Positions 33,517-43,018 of a DNA stretch of 60,558 bases are shown here, piece after piece. Under the pieces are notes generated by a model. It made no database searches, was not told the DNA's origin, and saw nothing but the letters and a program-made list of their open reading frames with translations. Positions within the stretch are counted from its first letter, which is position 1, and each line of letters begins with the position of its first letter. A program made the position numbers and the translations under genes. The stretch lies in NCBI GenBank assembly GCA_022641595.1, contig JALCDN010000003.1, positions 1 to 60,558 of the forward strand, written 5' to 3'. The DNA is from Ruminococcus sp. (GTDB lineage: Bacteria; Bacillota; Clostridia; Oscillospirales; Ruminococcaceae).

Positions 33517-34488
33517 TTATACAGCCTTAAAGTCGAGATTACGGCTTATATATGATTTGCCGTTTTTGTCGAATGCGGCGACTTTGAAGTCGTCAGAAGA
33601 AAGAAAGCGGTTGATATTTTTTGTACCTCCAATAAATATCAGCGTGGACAGATAGTCCGAAAGTATGCCGCTCTGGCAGAAAACGGTTACTGATGTAAGG
33701 TCGCTTTCGGACGGATATCCTGTTGAAAGGTCAATTATATGACAGTAATTTTTTCCGTCGATGGTGAAAAAACGTTCATAGCCGCCTGACGTTGATAAAA
33801 AGCAGGATTTTACGTTTACCGTTCCAAGAAAGCCATTGCCGTCCGGATTTCGTATCTGCACATTGAAATCTGAGCCGTCGCTTTTTTCACCGTAAAGCAG
33901 AACTGATGAGGTCATTGAAATTACGGCAGATTTGCATTTGGATTTGTCAAGAATGTCTTTGCATTTGTCGAGTGCATAGCCCTTTGCGAAAGCACCGGTG
34001 TCAATTTTGCAGCCGTCCGAAAGTGAAATATTATTGCCGTCTGTACAAATCAGATTATCGCCGATTGATGCAAGAGCATCTTTTGTTTCGGACTGCTTTG
34101 GAAGTTTAAGTGACTTACCTGCTTCTTTCCATAAAAGAGTGACAGCACCGCTTGAAATTTCGACATTATCGCTGTATGCTGCCGAAAGTCTCATTGAGTC
34201 ATTTATAAGTCCGCAAAGGTAATCCGAACATTTTGCCGAACGTTTTTTATTAAGTCTGAAAGCTTCGCCTTTTTCGCCACATGAGTCAAATGCAGTATTC
34301 ATATCCTTGAGTGCGGACGATACTTCAGCAGACGCCTGTTTACTGTCGGTTGAAATTGAACACATTGTGTCCATAACAAATATTTCTGACGAATTATTTT
34401 TGACTTCCGATGGCATACTGCACGAAAATAATGAAATCATTAAAGCCGGTATCACTATAATTTTAAATGAAAAAAATTTCAGAAACAT
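33517..34488 (-). CDS. apbE: FAD:protein FMN transferase lipoprotein
   Basis: A 323-residue protein with an N-terminal signal and a lipobox (LFSC, C23), so it is anchored outside the cell membrane. It belongs to the ApbE family, which moves FMN from FAD onto threonine or serine of target proteins. MDTMCSISTDSK, KIDTGAFAKGYALD and LSTSGGYERFF are conserved segments. The likely targets are RnfD and RnfG, encoded downstream. AGAGG precedes the ATG. Confidence 0.92.
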   Translation of the reverse strand: MFLKFFSFKIIVIPALMISLFSCSMPSEVKNNSSEIFVMDTMCSISTDSKQASAEVSSALKDMNTAFDSCGEKGEAFRLNKKRSAKCSDYLCGLINDSMRLSAAYSDNVEISSGAVTLLWKEAGKSLKLPKQSETKDALASIGDNLICTDGNNISLSDGCKIDTGAFAKGYALDKCKDILDKSKCKSAVISMTSSVLLYGEKSDGSDFNVQIRNPDGNGFLGTVNVKSCFLSTSGGYERFFTIDGKNYCHIIDLSTGYPSESDLTSVTVFCQSGILSDYLSTLIFIGGTKNINRFLSSDDFKVAAFDKNGKSYISRNLDFKAV

Positions 34489-34541
34489 TTGAAAACCTCT
34501 TTTAATTTAAAAAGAAAAGTGTTATAATAAAGGTATGTAAT

Positions 34542-35237
34542 TCATTTCTTTTTTCTTGTTTTTGCTATCCTGTCTTCACTTACCTTTATCAGATTCAGCA
34601 ATGATGAGGAATATTGAGGGTAATCCTTTGAAAGCGTTGCCGTTGTAATGTATAATGTTTCAGAATTGCTTATGCAATCATTATCATCAACACGGATTCC
34701 GCTTGATGCCGCCTTTATATCTGCCTCACTCATTGATATGATTGCATTAGCACTGTCATTCGCAATTACTTTAGGTATTTTGAAAAGTTTCTGGTCATTA
34801 TTCGGGTTTGCATTGTAAACTATCCTGAAAAGCTTGTACACAGAAAGCATAAGGTATGATGATACCTCTTTTATTAGTGTTATACTGTTAGCTTTCTGGG
34901 CAAGTGAAAATAACATACTTATTGAATTGTTTATGATTTTTCTGTTGAAATTGATAATTTCAGGTGACGGCATTCTGTTGTTTCCGTCATCATCAGGAAT
35001 ATCTTCAATATTCAGAGTCTTGCCCTCAGGCTCAGGAGTTCTTCCGAGCAGGTAATCGCATAATACATTATAATAGTCTGCTATTTTTACAAGAAAACTC
35101 AGACCACATTCACGGATTCCTTTTTCATAATGCGAAAGCAACGCTTGTGATATGCCAAGGTCAAAGGCTGCCTGCTTCTGACTTATATGACGCTCTTTCC
35201 TCTGAAGAGTGATTATCCTTGAGAAATCAGAATTCAA
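34542..35237 (-). CDS. XRE-family transcriptional regulator
   Basis: A 231-residue protein with an N-terminal helix-turn-helix (about 8-60; SQKQAAFDLGISQALLSHYE is the DNA-binding core) and a LGR-ending linker as in many Clostridia regulators. The C-terminal 150 residues are helical, of unknown function, and may bind a ligand or partner. The start is TTG with GGAGGAG six bases upstream. The targets are unknown. It lies 53 bases ahead of apbE on the same strand, so it may regulate that operon. Confidence 0.8.
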   Translation of the reverse strand: MNSDFSRIITLQRKERHISQKQAAFDLGISQALLSHYEKGIRECGLSFLVKIADYYNVLCDYLLGRTPEPEGKTLNIEDIPDDDGNNRMPSPEIINFNRKIINNSISMLFSLAQKANSITLIKEVSSYLMLSVYKLFRIVYNANPNNDQKLFKIPKVIANDSANAIISMSEADIKAASSGIRVDDNDCISNSETLYITTATLSKDYPQYSSSLLNLIKVSEDRIAKTRKKK

Positions 35238-35465
35238 AATATCTCCTCCTATTTATTCTAAAAAAATTTAAGAAACTATTTGACAATAATAAAACCCTAT
35301 AACTTTATTATAATACAAACTGTATAATAAGTAAATGAGACAATCTATCAAATATATCTGACTATCCAAAACTATTTTTGTCTATTTTAGCAAAAACATA
35401 TTAATATCAATGAGGTTGATGCCCTAAAATGTTTGGACACCCTATACTTCGGAAAGGAATTTTAT
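35238..35465. other. Divergent intergenic region
   Basis: The region between the XRE regulator and the phosphatase is AT-rich. TTGACA (35280-35285) and TATAAT (35309-35314) are present on the plus strand, but 23 bases apart, too far for a normal promoter. Confidence 0.4.
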
Positions 35466-36122
35466 ATGAAAGGCTACAGAATAAGCATCATCAGACACGG
35501 TATGAGCGAGGGAAATGAAAAAGGCTTGTACATAGGACGGACGGACCTTCCACTTTCTAAAAAAGGTCAGGCACAGCTTTGCGGTAAGCTCGATGAATTT
35601 GAGTATCCTTCTGTACACAGAGTCTACTCTTCTCCAATGAAACGCTGTACAGAAACTGCTGAAATTCTTTTCCCTAATACCGAAATGTGCATTGTTGATA
35701 ACCTCAAGGAACTCGATTTCGGCGAATTTGAAGGTAAAAGCGTTCAGGAGCTTATTTTTAACGACGATTACAGAGAATGGATAAAGGGCGGCATCGATAA
35801 ACGTGCTCCCGGAGGCGAAAGTATGGAAGAACTTTGTGACCGCTCATACAGAGCTCTTCATGAAATAATTATGGATATGATGAACGACGGCATAACTCAT
35901 AGTGCCGTTATAACTCACGGCGGAATAATCTCAAATATGCTCTCATGCTTCGGACTTCCAAAAATTGACCCGAAGGAAATCAAATGCGAATTTGGTGAGG
36001 GATTTGAAATAATTGTTACTGCTAAAATGTGGCAGCAGTCACAGGTCTTCGAGATTCTTGGCGTAGTTCCATATGAAAGACTTGAGGAAGAACAGAGCGA
36101 TGACAGCGGAGAAGCTATATAA
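35466..36122 (+). CDS. Histidine phosphatase family protein
   Basis: A 218-residue enzyme with the RHGMSEGN motif (H11 is the phosphorylated histidine), LKELDFGEFEG and the second histidine in VITHGG. It belongs to the phosphoglycerate mutase/CobC/acid phosphatase superfamily. The RHG motif with E(G)N fits a broad phosphatase more than a true mutase, and the substrate cannot be named. AAAGGA precedes the ATG by about eight bases. Confidence 0.85.
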   Translation: MKGYRISIIRHGMSEGNEKGLYIGRTDLPLSKKGQAQLCGKLDEFEYPSVHRVYSSPMKRCTETAEILFPNTEMCIVDNLKELDFGEFEGKSVQELIFNDDYREWIKGGIDKRAPGGESMEELCDRSYRALHEIIMDMMNDGITHSAVITHGGIISNMLSCFGLPKIDPKEIKCEFGEGFEIIVTAKMWQQSQVFEILGVVPYERLEEEQSDDSGEAI

Positions 36123-36126
36123 AAAT

Positions 36127-36283
36127 GGCACCTCTAAAAACTCCTTTTGAGAAAAAACAGCTACGCACGGCATTTGCTGTGTCAACCTCCCTCATAGTGC
36201 GACAGCACGCTTTCGGAAGGTTTCCTTGCAGCTACCGTGCCTATCTTATTTTTTCTTAATCAAACGAGTTCTTAGAGCTACCC
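36127..36283. mobile_element. Dispersed inverted-end element, copy D
   Basis: A full copy of about 157 bases, from GGCACCTCTAAAAACTCC to CGAGTTCTTAGAGCTACC. It begins four bases after the stop of the phosphatase gene. The core is close to copies A, B and E. The outer ends pair less well than in B and E. Confidence 0.85.
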
Positions 36284-36412
36284 AAAAATCTTTCTAACAG
36301 GCTTATGAGGATAACTTCACTTTTGAACTGAAAAGTACCACTATTCACGAAAATACCGGAATTGCAGAATAATACATCAGAATTACCACATAATATCTAT
36401 GAGGTGATTCCG

Positions 36413-37312
36413 ATGAAAATAACTCAGCTCGTGGGCTATTCAAGAAAACTACTAAAAGGTCGCAAAACAAGGGCTTTTTTTTCTGCATTCTCATTTGCGG
36501 GAACAATTGTGTTTTTCAGATTCGCTGAAGCTGCTGCTGCAAGTACTATGCTTTATTGTACCGGACTTACTCCGTTTCAATTGTTTTCTCCTGAAAATAT
36601 TGTTTGGCAGCTCTTTTTTATTTTATGCCTACTGCTTAAATGTGCTGCACTTTCCCCAATTATGCCTTCATGCGCACTGAGATTCACAAAGCTTTGCGGC
36701 AACGATGTTGCTATAAAGAATAATATGTCAGTTTTTTCTGTCATATCCGATGCAAGGCTGAATTTCAGAAGCTTTTTCACTATTCTTGCCGTAAAAATCG
36801 TTTCTCTGATTTTTATGCTGCCTGTCGGATTCTTTTTAAGTCTGGCCGTAAATTTTATTAATAATGGCTCTGAACCAATAAATGTATTTTATGCGGTGCA
36901 TTGTGTGGCTATGACGCTTACCGCTTTTGGTGTGTGGATATGGGCTGTGCTTGGTATGACCGCCGTTCCATTTGCATTTCTGAAATTTCCAAATAAAAAT
37001 ATTATACGAATAATTGCATATTCATTCAGAATTATGAAAAACAGGCGATTTTCTATTATAAAGCTTATTGCAATCTACATTCCGTCTATGATTTTTATTG
37101 CCACTATTCCGTGGCTGCTTACAGAATTTTTCATGTCGGTTTCACTTTACATTAACATAAGCATCAAGGAGCTGGAGTATATTGAATGGACTGAAATTCA
37201 CAGTCAGAACAGAGTCGCCGATAACTCTTCAAAGCTTTCTGCTTGGCTGTCAGGGCGTCTCAAGACGCCTTCTTACAAAGCTGAAACGGCTGGAAAACGG
37301 AATTACCCGTAA
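36413..37312 (+). CDS. Uncharacterised integral membrane protein
   Basis: A 299-residue protein with about five or six hydrophobic helices (for example about 70-95, 120-150, 165-195 and 210-250). No family is recognised with confidence. The start at 36413 has GAGGTG seven bases upstream. The final 43 codons (from 37182) lie inside the next gene in another frame, an overlap of 131 bases. Those residues are hydrophilic and unlike the rest, so the natural stop may have been lost. Confidence 0.7.
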   Translation: MKITQLVGYSRKLLKGRKTRAFFSAFSFAGTIVFFRFAEAAAASTMLYCTGLTPFQLFSPENIVWQLFFILCLLLKCAALSPIMPSCALRFTKLCGNDVAIKNNMSVFSVISDARLNFRSFFTILAVKIVSLIFMLPVGFFLSLAVNFINNGSEPINVFYAVHCVAMTLTAFGVWIWAVLGMTAVPFAFLKFPNKNIIRIIAYSFRIMKNRRFSIIKLIAIYIPSMIFIATIPWLLTEFFMSVSLYINISIKELEYIEWTEIHSQNRVADNSSKLSAWLSGRLKTPSYKAETAGKRNYP

Positions 37313-38027
37313 CGGTCAGACAGTCAGAAGCATTGACCTCGTTTACGACGGAGATGTGATTGTGCTAAGTACGGCTGATGACGGCTTCCTTGAACCAAAA
37401 TGCCTTGATGGCGTTGATATCGCTTACGAAAGCGATAACGTTGTAGTTTTTTGCAAGCCGTCAGGAATGCCTGTACACCCATCTATAAAGCATCAGGGCG
37501 ACACGCTCGGAAACTATTTCGCATTCAAATATCCGTCACTAAAATTCAGACCGATAAATCGCCTTGACCGTGATACGTCAGGTCTTTGCGTCGTTGCTAA
37601 AAATGCCCATGCTGCCAATCGACTTCAGGGAAGCATAAAGAAAATCTATTATGCGGCAGTTCAAGGAAAAATCGCCGAAAAAGGTACTATTGACGCTTCA
37701 ATTGCAAGAGAGAGGGAGTCAATTATCATAAGATGTGTGAGTCCTGACGGACAGAGAGCTGTAACTCACTACGAAAGGCTTTTAGTCGGAAAATCTTCGT
37801 CACTTGCACGGATTAACCTCGAAACAGGTCGCACACATCAGATAAGAGTCCATTTTTCATATATCGGTCACCCTCTTGAGGGCGATGACCTATACGGCGG
37901 CAGACGTGACCTTATATGCCGTCAAGCACTTCACTGCGGCTACGTTGAATTTATCGAGCCTATGAGTGGAAAACTCATAAAAGTCGAAGCTCCACTGAGC
38001 GAAGACATAAAATGTATATTTAAATAG
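37182..38027 (+). CDS. RluA-family pseudouridine synthase
   Basis: A 281-residue enzyme that isomerises uridine to pseudouridine in RNA. It has an S4-like N-terminal region (about 5-62) and a catalytic domain with the aspartate D129 in NRLDRDTSGL, and ETGRTHQIRVHF near the C-terminus. The start is TTG with AAGGAG nine bases upstream, inside the previous gene. The S4-like part is needed to match the family, so the long overlap with the membrane gene is on that gene's side. The exact RNA target is not clear. Confidence 0.88.
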   Translation: MNGLKFTVRTESPITLQSFLLGCQGVSRRLLTKLKRLENGITRNGQTVRSIDLVYDGDVIVLSTADDGFLEPKCLDGVDIAYESDNVVVFCKPSGMPVHPSIKHQGDTLGNYFAFKYPSLKFRPINRLDRDTSGLCVVAKNAHAANRLQGSIKKIYYAAVQGKIAEKGTIDASIARERESIIIRCVSPDGQRAVTHYERLLVGKSSSLARINLETGRTHQIRVHFSYIGHPLEGDDLYGGRRDLICRQALHCGYVEFIEPMSGKLIKVEAPLSEDIKCIFK

Positions 38028-38044
38028 TATAGGAGACTTTTATT

Positions 38045-38512
38045 ATGGACAGAATTGCAAGCTTTCAGGTAGACCACACAAAAATAGGCATAGGTATGTA
38101 TATTTCAAGAATAGACGGCGATATCATAACATATGATGTCAGAATGGCAAAGCCAAACGCCGGACATTATCTTGAGTACGCCGCAATCCACACAATAGAA
38201 CACCTCTTTGCTACATATGCAAGAAATACTGAATTTTCAGATAATATCGTATATGTAGGACCTATGGGCTGCAGAACAGGTTTCTATTTTCTGACAAGAG
38301 GTCTGAGCCACGAGAACGCTATTAAAATAGTACATGACTCTTTCGAGTTTATTGCATCGTATAATGGAGAAATTCCGGGAGTCAGTGAGGCTGAGTGCGG
38401 CAACTACCGTGAACACGACCTTGACGGTGCTAAGAAATCAGTATTGCCGTTTCTGAACGCTACCCAAAATTACACGGTCGAAATGCTTAATTATGATTGG
38501 CATATCAAATAA
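38045..38512 (+). CDS. luxS: S-ribosylhomocysteine lyase
   Basis: A 155-residue enzyme that cleaves S-ribosylhomocysteine to homocysteine and the precursor of autoinducer 2. The metal ligands are H49, H53 in HTIEH and C118, and the catalytic cysteine is C76 in GPMGCRTGF. E52 is also in place. It lies 17 bases after the rluA-type gene and is probably co-transcribed. No pfs (nucleosidase) gene is in the window. Confidence 0.95.
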   Translation: MDRIASFQVDHTKIGIGMYISRIDGDIITYDVRMAKPNAGHYLEYAAIHTIEHLFATYARNTEFSDNIVYVGPMGCRTGFYFLTRGLSHENAIKIVHDSFEFIASYNGEIPGVSEAECGNYREHDLDGAKKSVLPFLNATQNYTVEMLNYDWHIK

Positions 38513-38582
38513 GATATATGCTTTTAAATTGTGCATAATAGACAAAATTCCGATGCAATTCATATAAACTTCACAAAATGGG

Positions 38583-38610
38583 TTGATTTTCTCGCTCAAA
38601 CTGTTATAAT
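38583..38610 (+). promoter_or_regulatory. Promoter of the M23 peptidase gene
   Basis: TTGATT (38583-38588) and TATAAT (38605-38610) are 16 bases apart. The predicted leader of about 90 bases includes the element relic at 38620. Confidence 0.6.
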
Positions 38611-38619
38611 TATAATTTA

Positions 38620-38660
38620 GGCATCTCAAAAATTCTGAGAGATAGCTATGTACGACACAT
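38620..38660 (+). repeat. Left-end relic of the dispersed element (H)
   Basis: GGCATCTCAAAAATTCTGAG then AGCTATGTACGACA matches the left end and early core of copy C (AGCTATGTACGGCA). The rest of the element is missing. It lies in the leader of the M23 peptidase gene. Confidence 0.55.
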
Positions 38661-38706
38661 ATAAAAACTTTTTCTCTAATCCGAATAACCGAAAGGAGCT
38701 GCTGAA

Positions 38707-40557
38707 ATGAATATCGATGATTCCGACGAATCTACCGAAAGCATAGGTACGGAAGACGAAAATTCAAATTTCGATGACGTTTCCGCTGAGGAAAATAATT
38801 TGTCAGCAAATGACGGTAATAAGAAACATATCGGATTCTTAAAAAGAATTGCCGGTTTTATTGTAAATACGTTTATGAAGCTCGGACTTACCTGCATTAA
38901 ATGTGCCGTTAAAGTTATACTTGCTGTTTTAAAAATTGCTTCACTTATAATATACGCTATAAAAGATGTTCTGCAAAGTATCTGGCATCTTATAAAAATT
39001 GTATTTAAAATTATTATTGATCCTTTCAGAAAACGTATGAAATTTTCAGAGGAGCTACGGCAGTCTCTTATCGGTGCAAGAAAAAAACAAGGAATCGCTT
39101 CATTATGGGCAGCATTTAAGGCCGTATTTATTTACTTCTTCCGTGAGGACGGTATGTTCTATACAGCCTTTAATTACGTTGTTCCTATACTTTCTGCTGC
39201 ATTTCTTGTTGCTGTCATAAAATATGGTTCTGGTCTCGAATACGGAATATGCGTCGAATATAACGGAAAAGAAGTCGGAATTATTTCTGAGGAGTCTGAC
39301 CTTGATGCGGCTTCAAAGGAAGTTCAGCAGCGTATTTCTTACGTCAACGATGAACAGGAAGTCGATTTTTCACCAAAAATGTCCCTTAAAATTGTCTCGG
39401 ATAATGAACAGTATATAAATGCTGCCCAGCTTGCCAATAAAATGCTGTCGGAATCAAACAGAAAGCTTAAAGACGCATATGGTATCTACGTCAATGGTAA
39501 GTTTATTGGTGCGGTTCAAGACAAAACTCCTGTCGAAAATGCTTTGACAGACGTTCTGGTAAATTATAAGGCTGACGGAAATGCAAGAGATATTTCCTTT
39601 AAAGATAAGGTTGAATATAAAAAAGGTATCTATTTACAGGACAGTGTTATTGCTGAGGATAAAGCAATCGCAACACTTACGGCAACAACTCAGAAAGACA
39701 CTTCATATGTTGTTCAGAAAGACGACTCGCCGGTTATTATCTGCCAGAAATTTAATATGGAACTGGATCAGTTCTATGCTAAAAATCCTTCGGCTAAAAC
39801 AAGCTGCACGCCGGGTATGACAGTTACTGTTGTTGAAACTCAAAGCTATCTTCCTATTCAATATACAAGGGAAATCGAAACCGTTACATTTATAGACTAC
39901 TCATCAATTCAGGTAGAAACAAGTTCGTTGAATGTAGGCACTACAGAACGTCTTGTGCGCGGCGAAAAAGGCGAAAGACACAATCAGGTCGAGGTCACTT
40001 ATGTTGACGGCATTGAACACACAAGAGTTACTTTAAGCTCAAAAATTACAAAGCAACCTGTGGTTGAGCAAATAGGTATCGGAACATACACTGCTAAGCC
40101 TGCAAGCGAATCTACCCAACTCTTTGGCAACGGTCAGTACGGATGGCCAGTTGACGGAGGTTATATCAGTGACCCGTTTATAAGCGACAGAAACCATAAA
40201 GGTATGGACATTGCGGCTCCTGCAGGAACCGACATATATGCTGCTGCCGATGGCGTTATCGTTGCAGCAGGCTGGAACACAGGCGGATACGGCAACTTTG
40301 TTATGATAGACCATCTTGACGGATATGAGACGATTTACGGTCATTGCAGTGCGGTATTCGTAACTTCAGGTCAGACCGTTACACGAGGTCAGCTTATTGC
40401 TGCTGTCGGAACAACAGGCGACTCTACAGGTAACCATTGTCATTTTGAAGTCAGATATCTCGGTATGTGCGTAGACCCTGCAAAATTTATAAATACAGTT
40501 AATCCACTTGGCGATGCAAAAACAGAGGATACTACAAAGGCAACCGGCAGTAATTAG
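38707..40557 (+). CDS. M23 peptidase with LysM and G5 domains
   Basis: A 616-residue envelope protein. An acidic N-terminus is followed by hydrophobic helices (about 50-95 and 158-180), a LysM-like domain (about 337-380), a G5 domain (about 385-465) and a C-terminal M23 peptidase. The zinc ligands are H497 and D501 in NHKGMDI and H579 in HCHFEV. It probably cuts peptidoglycan cross-links and is tied to the membrane. It may act in cell separation or in spore formation, as do similar clostridial proteins. The ribosome site is AAAGGAG. Confidence 0.88.
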   Translation: MNIDDSDESTESIGTEDENSNFDDVSAEENNLSANDGNKKHIGFLKRIAGFIVNTFMKLGLTCIKCAVKVILAVLKIASLIIYAIKDVLQSIWHLIKIVFKIIIDPFRKRMKFSEELRQSLIGARKKQGIASLWAAFKAVFIYFFREDGMFYTAFNYVVPILSAAFLVAVIKYGSGLEYGICVEYNGKEVGIISEESDLDAASKEVQQRISYVNDEQEVDFSPKMSLKIVSDNEQYINAAQLANKMLSESNRKLKDAYGIYVNGKFIGAVQDKTPVENALTDVLVNYKADGNARDISFKDKVEYKKGIYLQDSVIAEDKAIATLTATTQKDTSYVVQKDDSPVIICQKFNMELDQFYAKNPSAKTSCTPGMTVTVVETQSYLPIQYTREIETVTFIDYSSIQVETSSLNVGTTERLVRGEKGERHNQVEVTYVDGIEHTRVTLSSKITKQPVVEQIGIGTYTAKPASESTQLFGNGQYGWPVDGGYISDPFISDRNHKGMDIAAPAGTDIYAAADGVIVAAGWNTGGYGNFVMIDHLDGYETIYGHCSAVFVTSGQTVTRGQLIAAVGTTGDSTGNHCHFEVRYLGMCVDPAKFINTVNPLGDAKTEDTTKATGSN

Positions 40558-40611
40558 AAATAAGTTTTGCCTAATTCATTAAAAGTTTACAGAATTATTT
40601 TACCGCATTCC

Positions 40612-40640
40612 TTGCAAATTATATCACGTTGTGCTATAAT
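40612..40640 (+). promoter_or_regulatory. Promoter of the ribosomal superoperon
   Basis: TTGCAA (40612-40617) and TATAAT (40635-40640) are 17 bases apart. The predicted start is near 40647, giving a leader of about 320 bases before rpsJ. Confidence 0.7.
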
Positions 40641-40646
40641 AAACAA

Positions 40647-40969
40647 GTTGAGTGCGGTATTGCCGTATTTGACTGATTGCAGCAGATATGCGTTGAAGCA
40701 AAAGGTTGCCGACGGTTTGTCGGGTAATTTTTGCGGAGTATGTCCGATTTTAAACCGGGCGAAAGGGATATTGAACACAGTTTGTGGTTATTGTACAAGC
40801 GTACTTTTCTGTATGCCTGTGTACCATTTGTGTCTTTATGCACTCTTTCTCTCGGAAAATAATATATTTTCCGAGTTTTTTATTTGAGCGGCATGAAACA
40901 CACGGCAACGTGTTAATCCCGGGATTCTTTCCCACCCCCACCAAATTAAACCCAAGGAGGCGAAAAACA
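40647..40969 (+). promoter_or_regulatory. Structured leader of the S10 operon
   Basis: A leader of about 320 bases without a convincing gene. It contains a CCGAC/GTCGG hairpin near 40709-40723, a strong terminator at 40851 and an ACACGGCAACGTGT dyad near 40910. A terminator inside the leader suggests attenuation, perhaps by a ribosomal protein. I do not recognise it as any known leader family. Confidence 0.5.
40851..40884 (+). terminator. Internal terminator in the S10 leader
   Basis: A 10-base-pair stem (CTCGGAAAAT with ATTTTCCGAG) followed by TTTTTTATTT. It lies downstream of the promoter and upstream of rpsJ, so it must be bypassed for any expression. Confidence 0.85.
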
Positions 40970-41284
40970 GTGGCAGTCAACGAAAAAATCAGATTCAAGA
41001 TCAAGGGATACGATCACGCTACAGTTGATATTGCAGCAGCTAAGATCGTTGAGGCAGCTAAGAGAAGCGGTGCAAGAGTTTCAGGCCCTATTCCACTTCC
41101 TACAGACAAGGAAATAGTTACTATTCTCCGTGCCGTACACATTTTCAAGGACAGCCGTGAACAGTTCGAAATGAGAACTCACAAGAGACTTATCGATGTC
41201 ATCAGACCAACAGATAAGACTACAGCTGCTCTCGACAAGCTCGAAATCCCTGCAGGCGTAGACGTTGTTATGGAAGTTAAGTAA
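40970..41284 (+). CDS. rpsJ: Ribosomal protein S10
   Basis: A 104-residue small-subunit protein ([13 protein letters not shown] and RLIDVIRPT are typical), also a partner of NusB in antitermination. It starts with GTG, with AAGGAGG nine bases upstream; a longer frame upstream has no ribosome site. It is the first gene of the superoperon. The gap of 101 bases to rplC holds small dyads such as GACGGTAATCCGTC. Confidence 0.96.
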   Translation: MAVNEKIRFKIKGYDHATVDIAAAKIVEAAKRSGARVSGPIPLPTDKEIVTILRAVHIFKDSREQFEMRTHKRLIDVIRPTDKTTAALDKLEIPAGVDVVMEVK

Positions 41285-41385
41285 TCCATACCGCTATGCA
41301 AAGTCGCATTTATTGCGAAAATGACGGTAATCCGTCGGTCACGTTGACAAACGTCAACCAATAACCTAACAGGAGGAAATGCATA

Positions 41386-42018
41386 ATGCAAAAAGGTATT
41401 ATCGGTAAGAAAATCGGTATGACACAGATTTTCAACGAAGCAGGAAAAGTTGTTCCTGTAACTGTAATCGAAGCCGGTCCGTGCGTTGTTGTACAGAAGA
41501 AAACTGTAGAAAACGATGGCTACGCTGCTTTACAGCTCGGCTACGGCGACACTAAGGTTCAGAGAGTAAACAAGCCTATGAAGGGTCACTTCGACAAGGC
41601 TGACGTTGCTTGCAAAAGCACTCTCAAGGAATTTAAATTCGAAAACTGCGAATCAGTTAATGTCGGCGATATTCTCAAGGCTGACACCTTTACTGTAGGA
41701 GACATCGTTGATGTCTGCGGTATCAGCAAGGGTAAAGGATTCCAGGGCGCTATCAAGCGTCATAACCAGCACAGACTTAAGGAAACTCACGGTACGGGTC
41801 CTGTTCACAGACAGCCAGGCTCAATGGGCGCTTGCTCATCACCATCCAGAATCTTTAAGGGCAAGGGTATGGCAGGTCACATGGGTGCTGAGCAGGTAAC
41901 AGTTCAGAACCTCGAAATCGTTAAGATAGACGCAGAAAACAATCTCATTGCTATCAAGGGTGCTGTTCCGGGTCCTAAGGGCGGAATCATCTGCATCGTT
42001 GACGGCGTTAAAGCTTAA
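41386..42018 (+). CDS. rplC: Ribosomal protein L3
   Basis: A 210-residue large-subunit protein that starts assembly near the peptidyl-transferase centre. It has [10 protein letters not shown] at the N-terminus and the [20 protein letters not shown] loop. AGGAGG precedes the ATG. It is of normal length. Confidence 0.97.
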   Translation: MQKGIIGKKIGMTQIFNEAGKVVPVTVIEAGPCVVVQKKTVENDGYAALQLGYGDTKVQRVNKPMKGHFDKADVACKSTLKEFKFENCESVNVGDILKADTFTVGDIVDVCGISKGKGFQGAIKRHNQHRLKETHGTGPVHRQPGSMGACSSPSRIFKGKGMAGHMGAEQVTVQNLEIVKIDAENNLIAIKGAVPGPKGGIICIVDGVKA

Positions 42019-42035
42019 GGAAGGAGGAAGCATAA

Positions 42036-42659
42036 ATGTCTACAATTTCAGTATTTGATATGACAGGAAGGCAGGTTTCAGAAACAGAGCTTTCAGATTC
42101 TGTTTTCGGAATTACTCCAAATGAAGCTGTTATGCACGATATGGTAGTAAATTACCTCGCAAACCAGCGTCAGGGTACTCAGTCAACTCTTACAAGAACA
42201 GAAGTAAGCGGCGGCGGTAGAAAACCTTGGAGACAAAAGGGTACAGGTCACGCAAGACAGGGCTCAATTCGTGCTCCTCAATGGTATCACGGCGGTGTGG
42301 CTCTCGGTCCTAAGCCAAGAAGCTACAGCTACACTCTTAATAAAAAGGTAAGAAGACTTGCTATGAAGTCCGCCCTTTCTACTAAGGTTCTTGACAATAA
42401 TATGATCGTTCTTGATTCACTTTCACTCGAAAACTATAAGACAAAAACTATCGTTGAAATGCTTAAGGCACTCGGCGTTGAGGGCAAGGCTCTTATCGTT
42501 ACTGCTGAGGCTGACAACATGGTAATCAAGAGCGCTGCAAATATCCAGGGTGTTAAAACAGCTGCTGTTAATACGCTCAATGTTTACGATATTCTTAACT
42601 ATGACAAGTTCATCGTTGTAAAGAATGCCGTAGGCAAAATCGAGGAGGTGTACGCATAA
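42036..42659 (+). CDS. rplD: Ribosomal protein L4
   Basis: A 207-residue large-subunit protein lining the exit tunnel; [19 protein letters not shown] is the conserved loop. In E. coli L4 represses the S10 operon through its leader. Whether it does so here is not known, but the leader has a terminator. The stop overlaps the start of rplW by one base. Confidence 0.97.
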   Translation: MSTISVFDMTGRQVSETELSDSVFGITPNEAVMHDMVVNYLANQRQGTQSTLTRTEVSGGGRKPWRQKGTGHARQGSIRAPQWYHGGVALGPKPRSYSYTLNKKVRRLAMKSALSTKVLDNNMIVLDSLSLENYKTKTIVEMLKALGVEGKALIVTAEADNMVIKSAANIQGVKTAAVNTLNVYDILNYDKFIVVKNAVGKIEEVYA

Positions 42660-42952
42660 TGAAAGCTCCACAGGATATTATCTTGAAACCGGTTATCACC
42701 GAAAAGAGCATGGACGGTCTTCAGATCGGAAAGTACACCTTTAAGGTCGCTAAAGACGCCAACAAGTTCGAAATCGCAAACGCAGTAGAAAAACTCTTCG
42801 GCGTTAAGGTTTCTAAAGTGAATACTATGAACTGCAGAGGCCGTATTAAGCGTGTCGGCAAATTTGTCGGCAAAACTGCTGACTGGAAAAAAGCTATCGT
42901 TACTCTTACTGCCGATTCAAAGGCTATTGAGTTCTTCGACGGTATGTATTAA
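42659..42952 (+). CDS. rplW: Ribosomal protein L23
   Basis: A 97-residue large-subunit protein at the exit of the tunnel, docking site for trigger factor and [14 protein letters not shown] and [13 protein letters not shown] are typical. It is translationally coupled to rplD. A GGGAG/CTCCC hairpin lies in the 66-base gap before rplB. Confidence 0.97.
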   Translation: MKAPQDIILKPVITEKSMDGLQIGKYTFKVAKDANKFEIANAVEKLFGVKVSKVNTMNCRGRIKRVGKFVGKTADWKKAIVTLTADSKAIEFFDGMY

Positions 42953-43018
42953 TTTCCAAGCCCGGCAAGGTATGGGAGTAATGCTCCCGCAAAAAATGCA
43001 TTTTAAGGAGTGAAATTA

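Noticed and set aside
35280..35314. Promoter for the histidine phosphatase gene
   Set aside because: Both hexamers are good, but the 23-base spacing is too long for sigma-A.
40784..40969. Long upstream extension of rpsJ
   Set aside because: It crosses the terminator hairpin, has no ribosome site and no S10-like sequence; GTG at 40970 has AAGGAGG.
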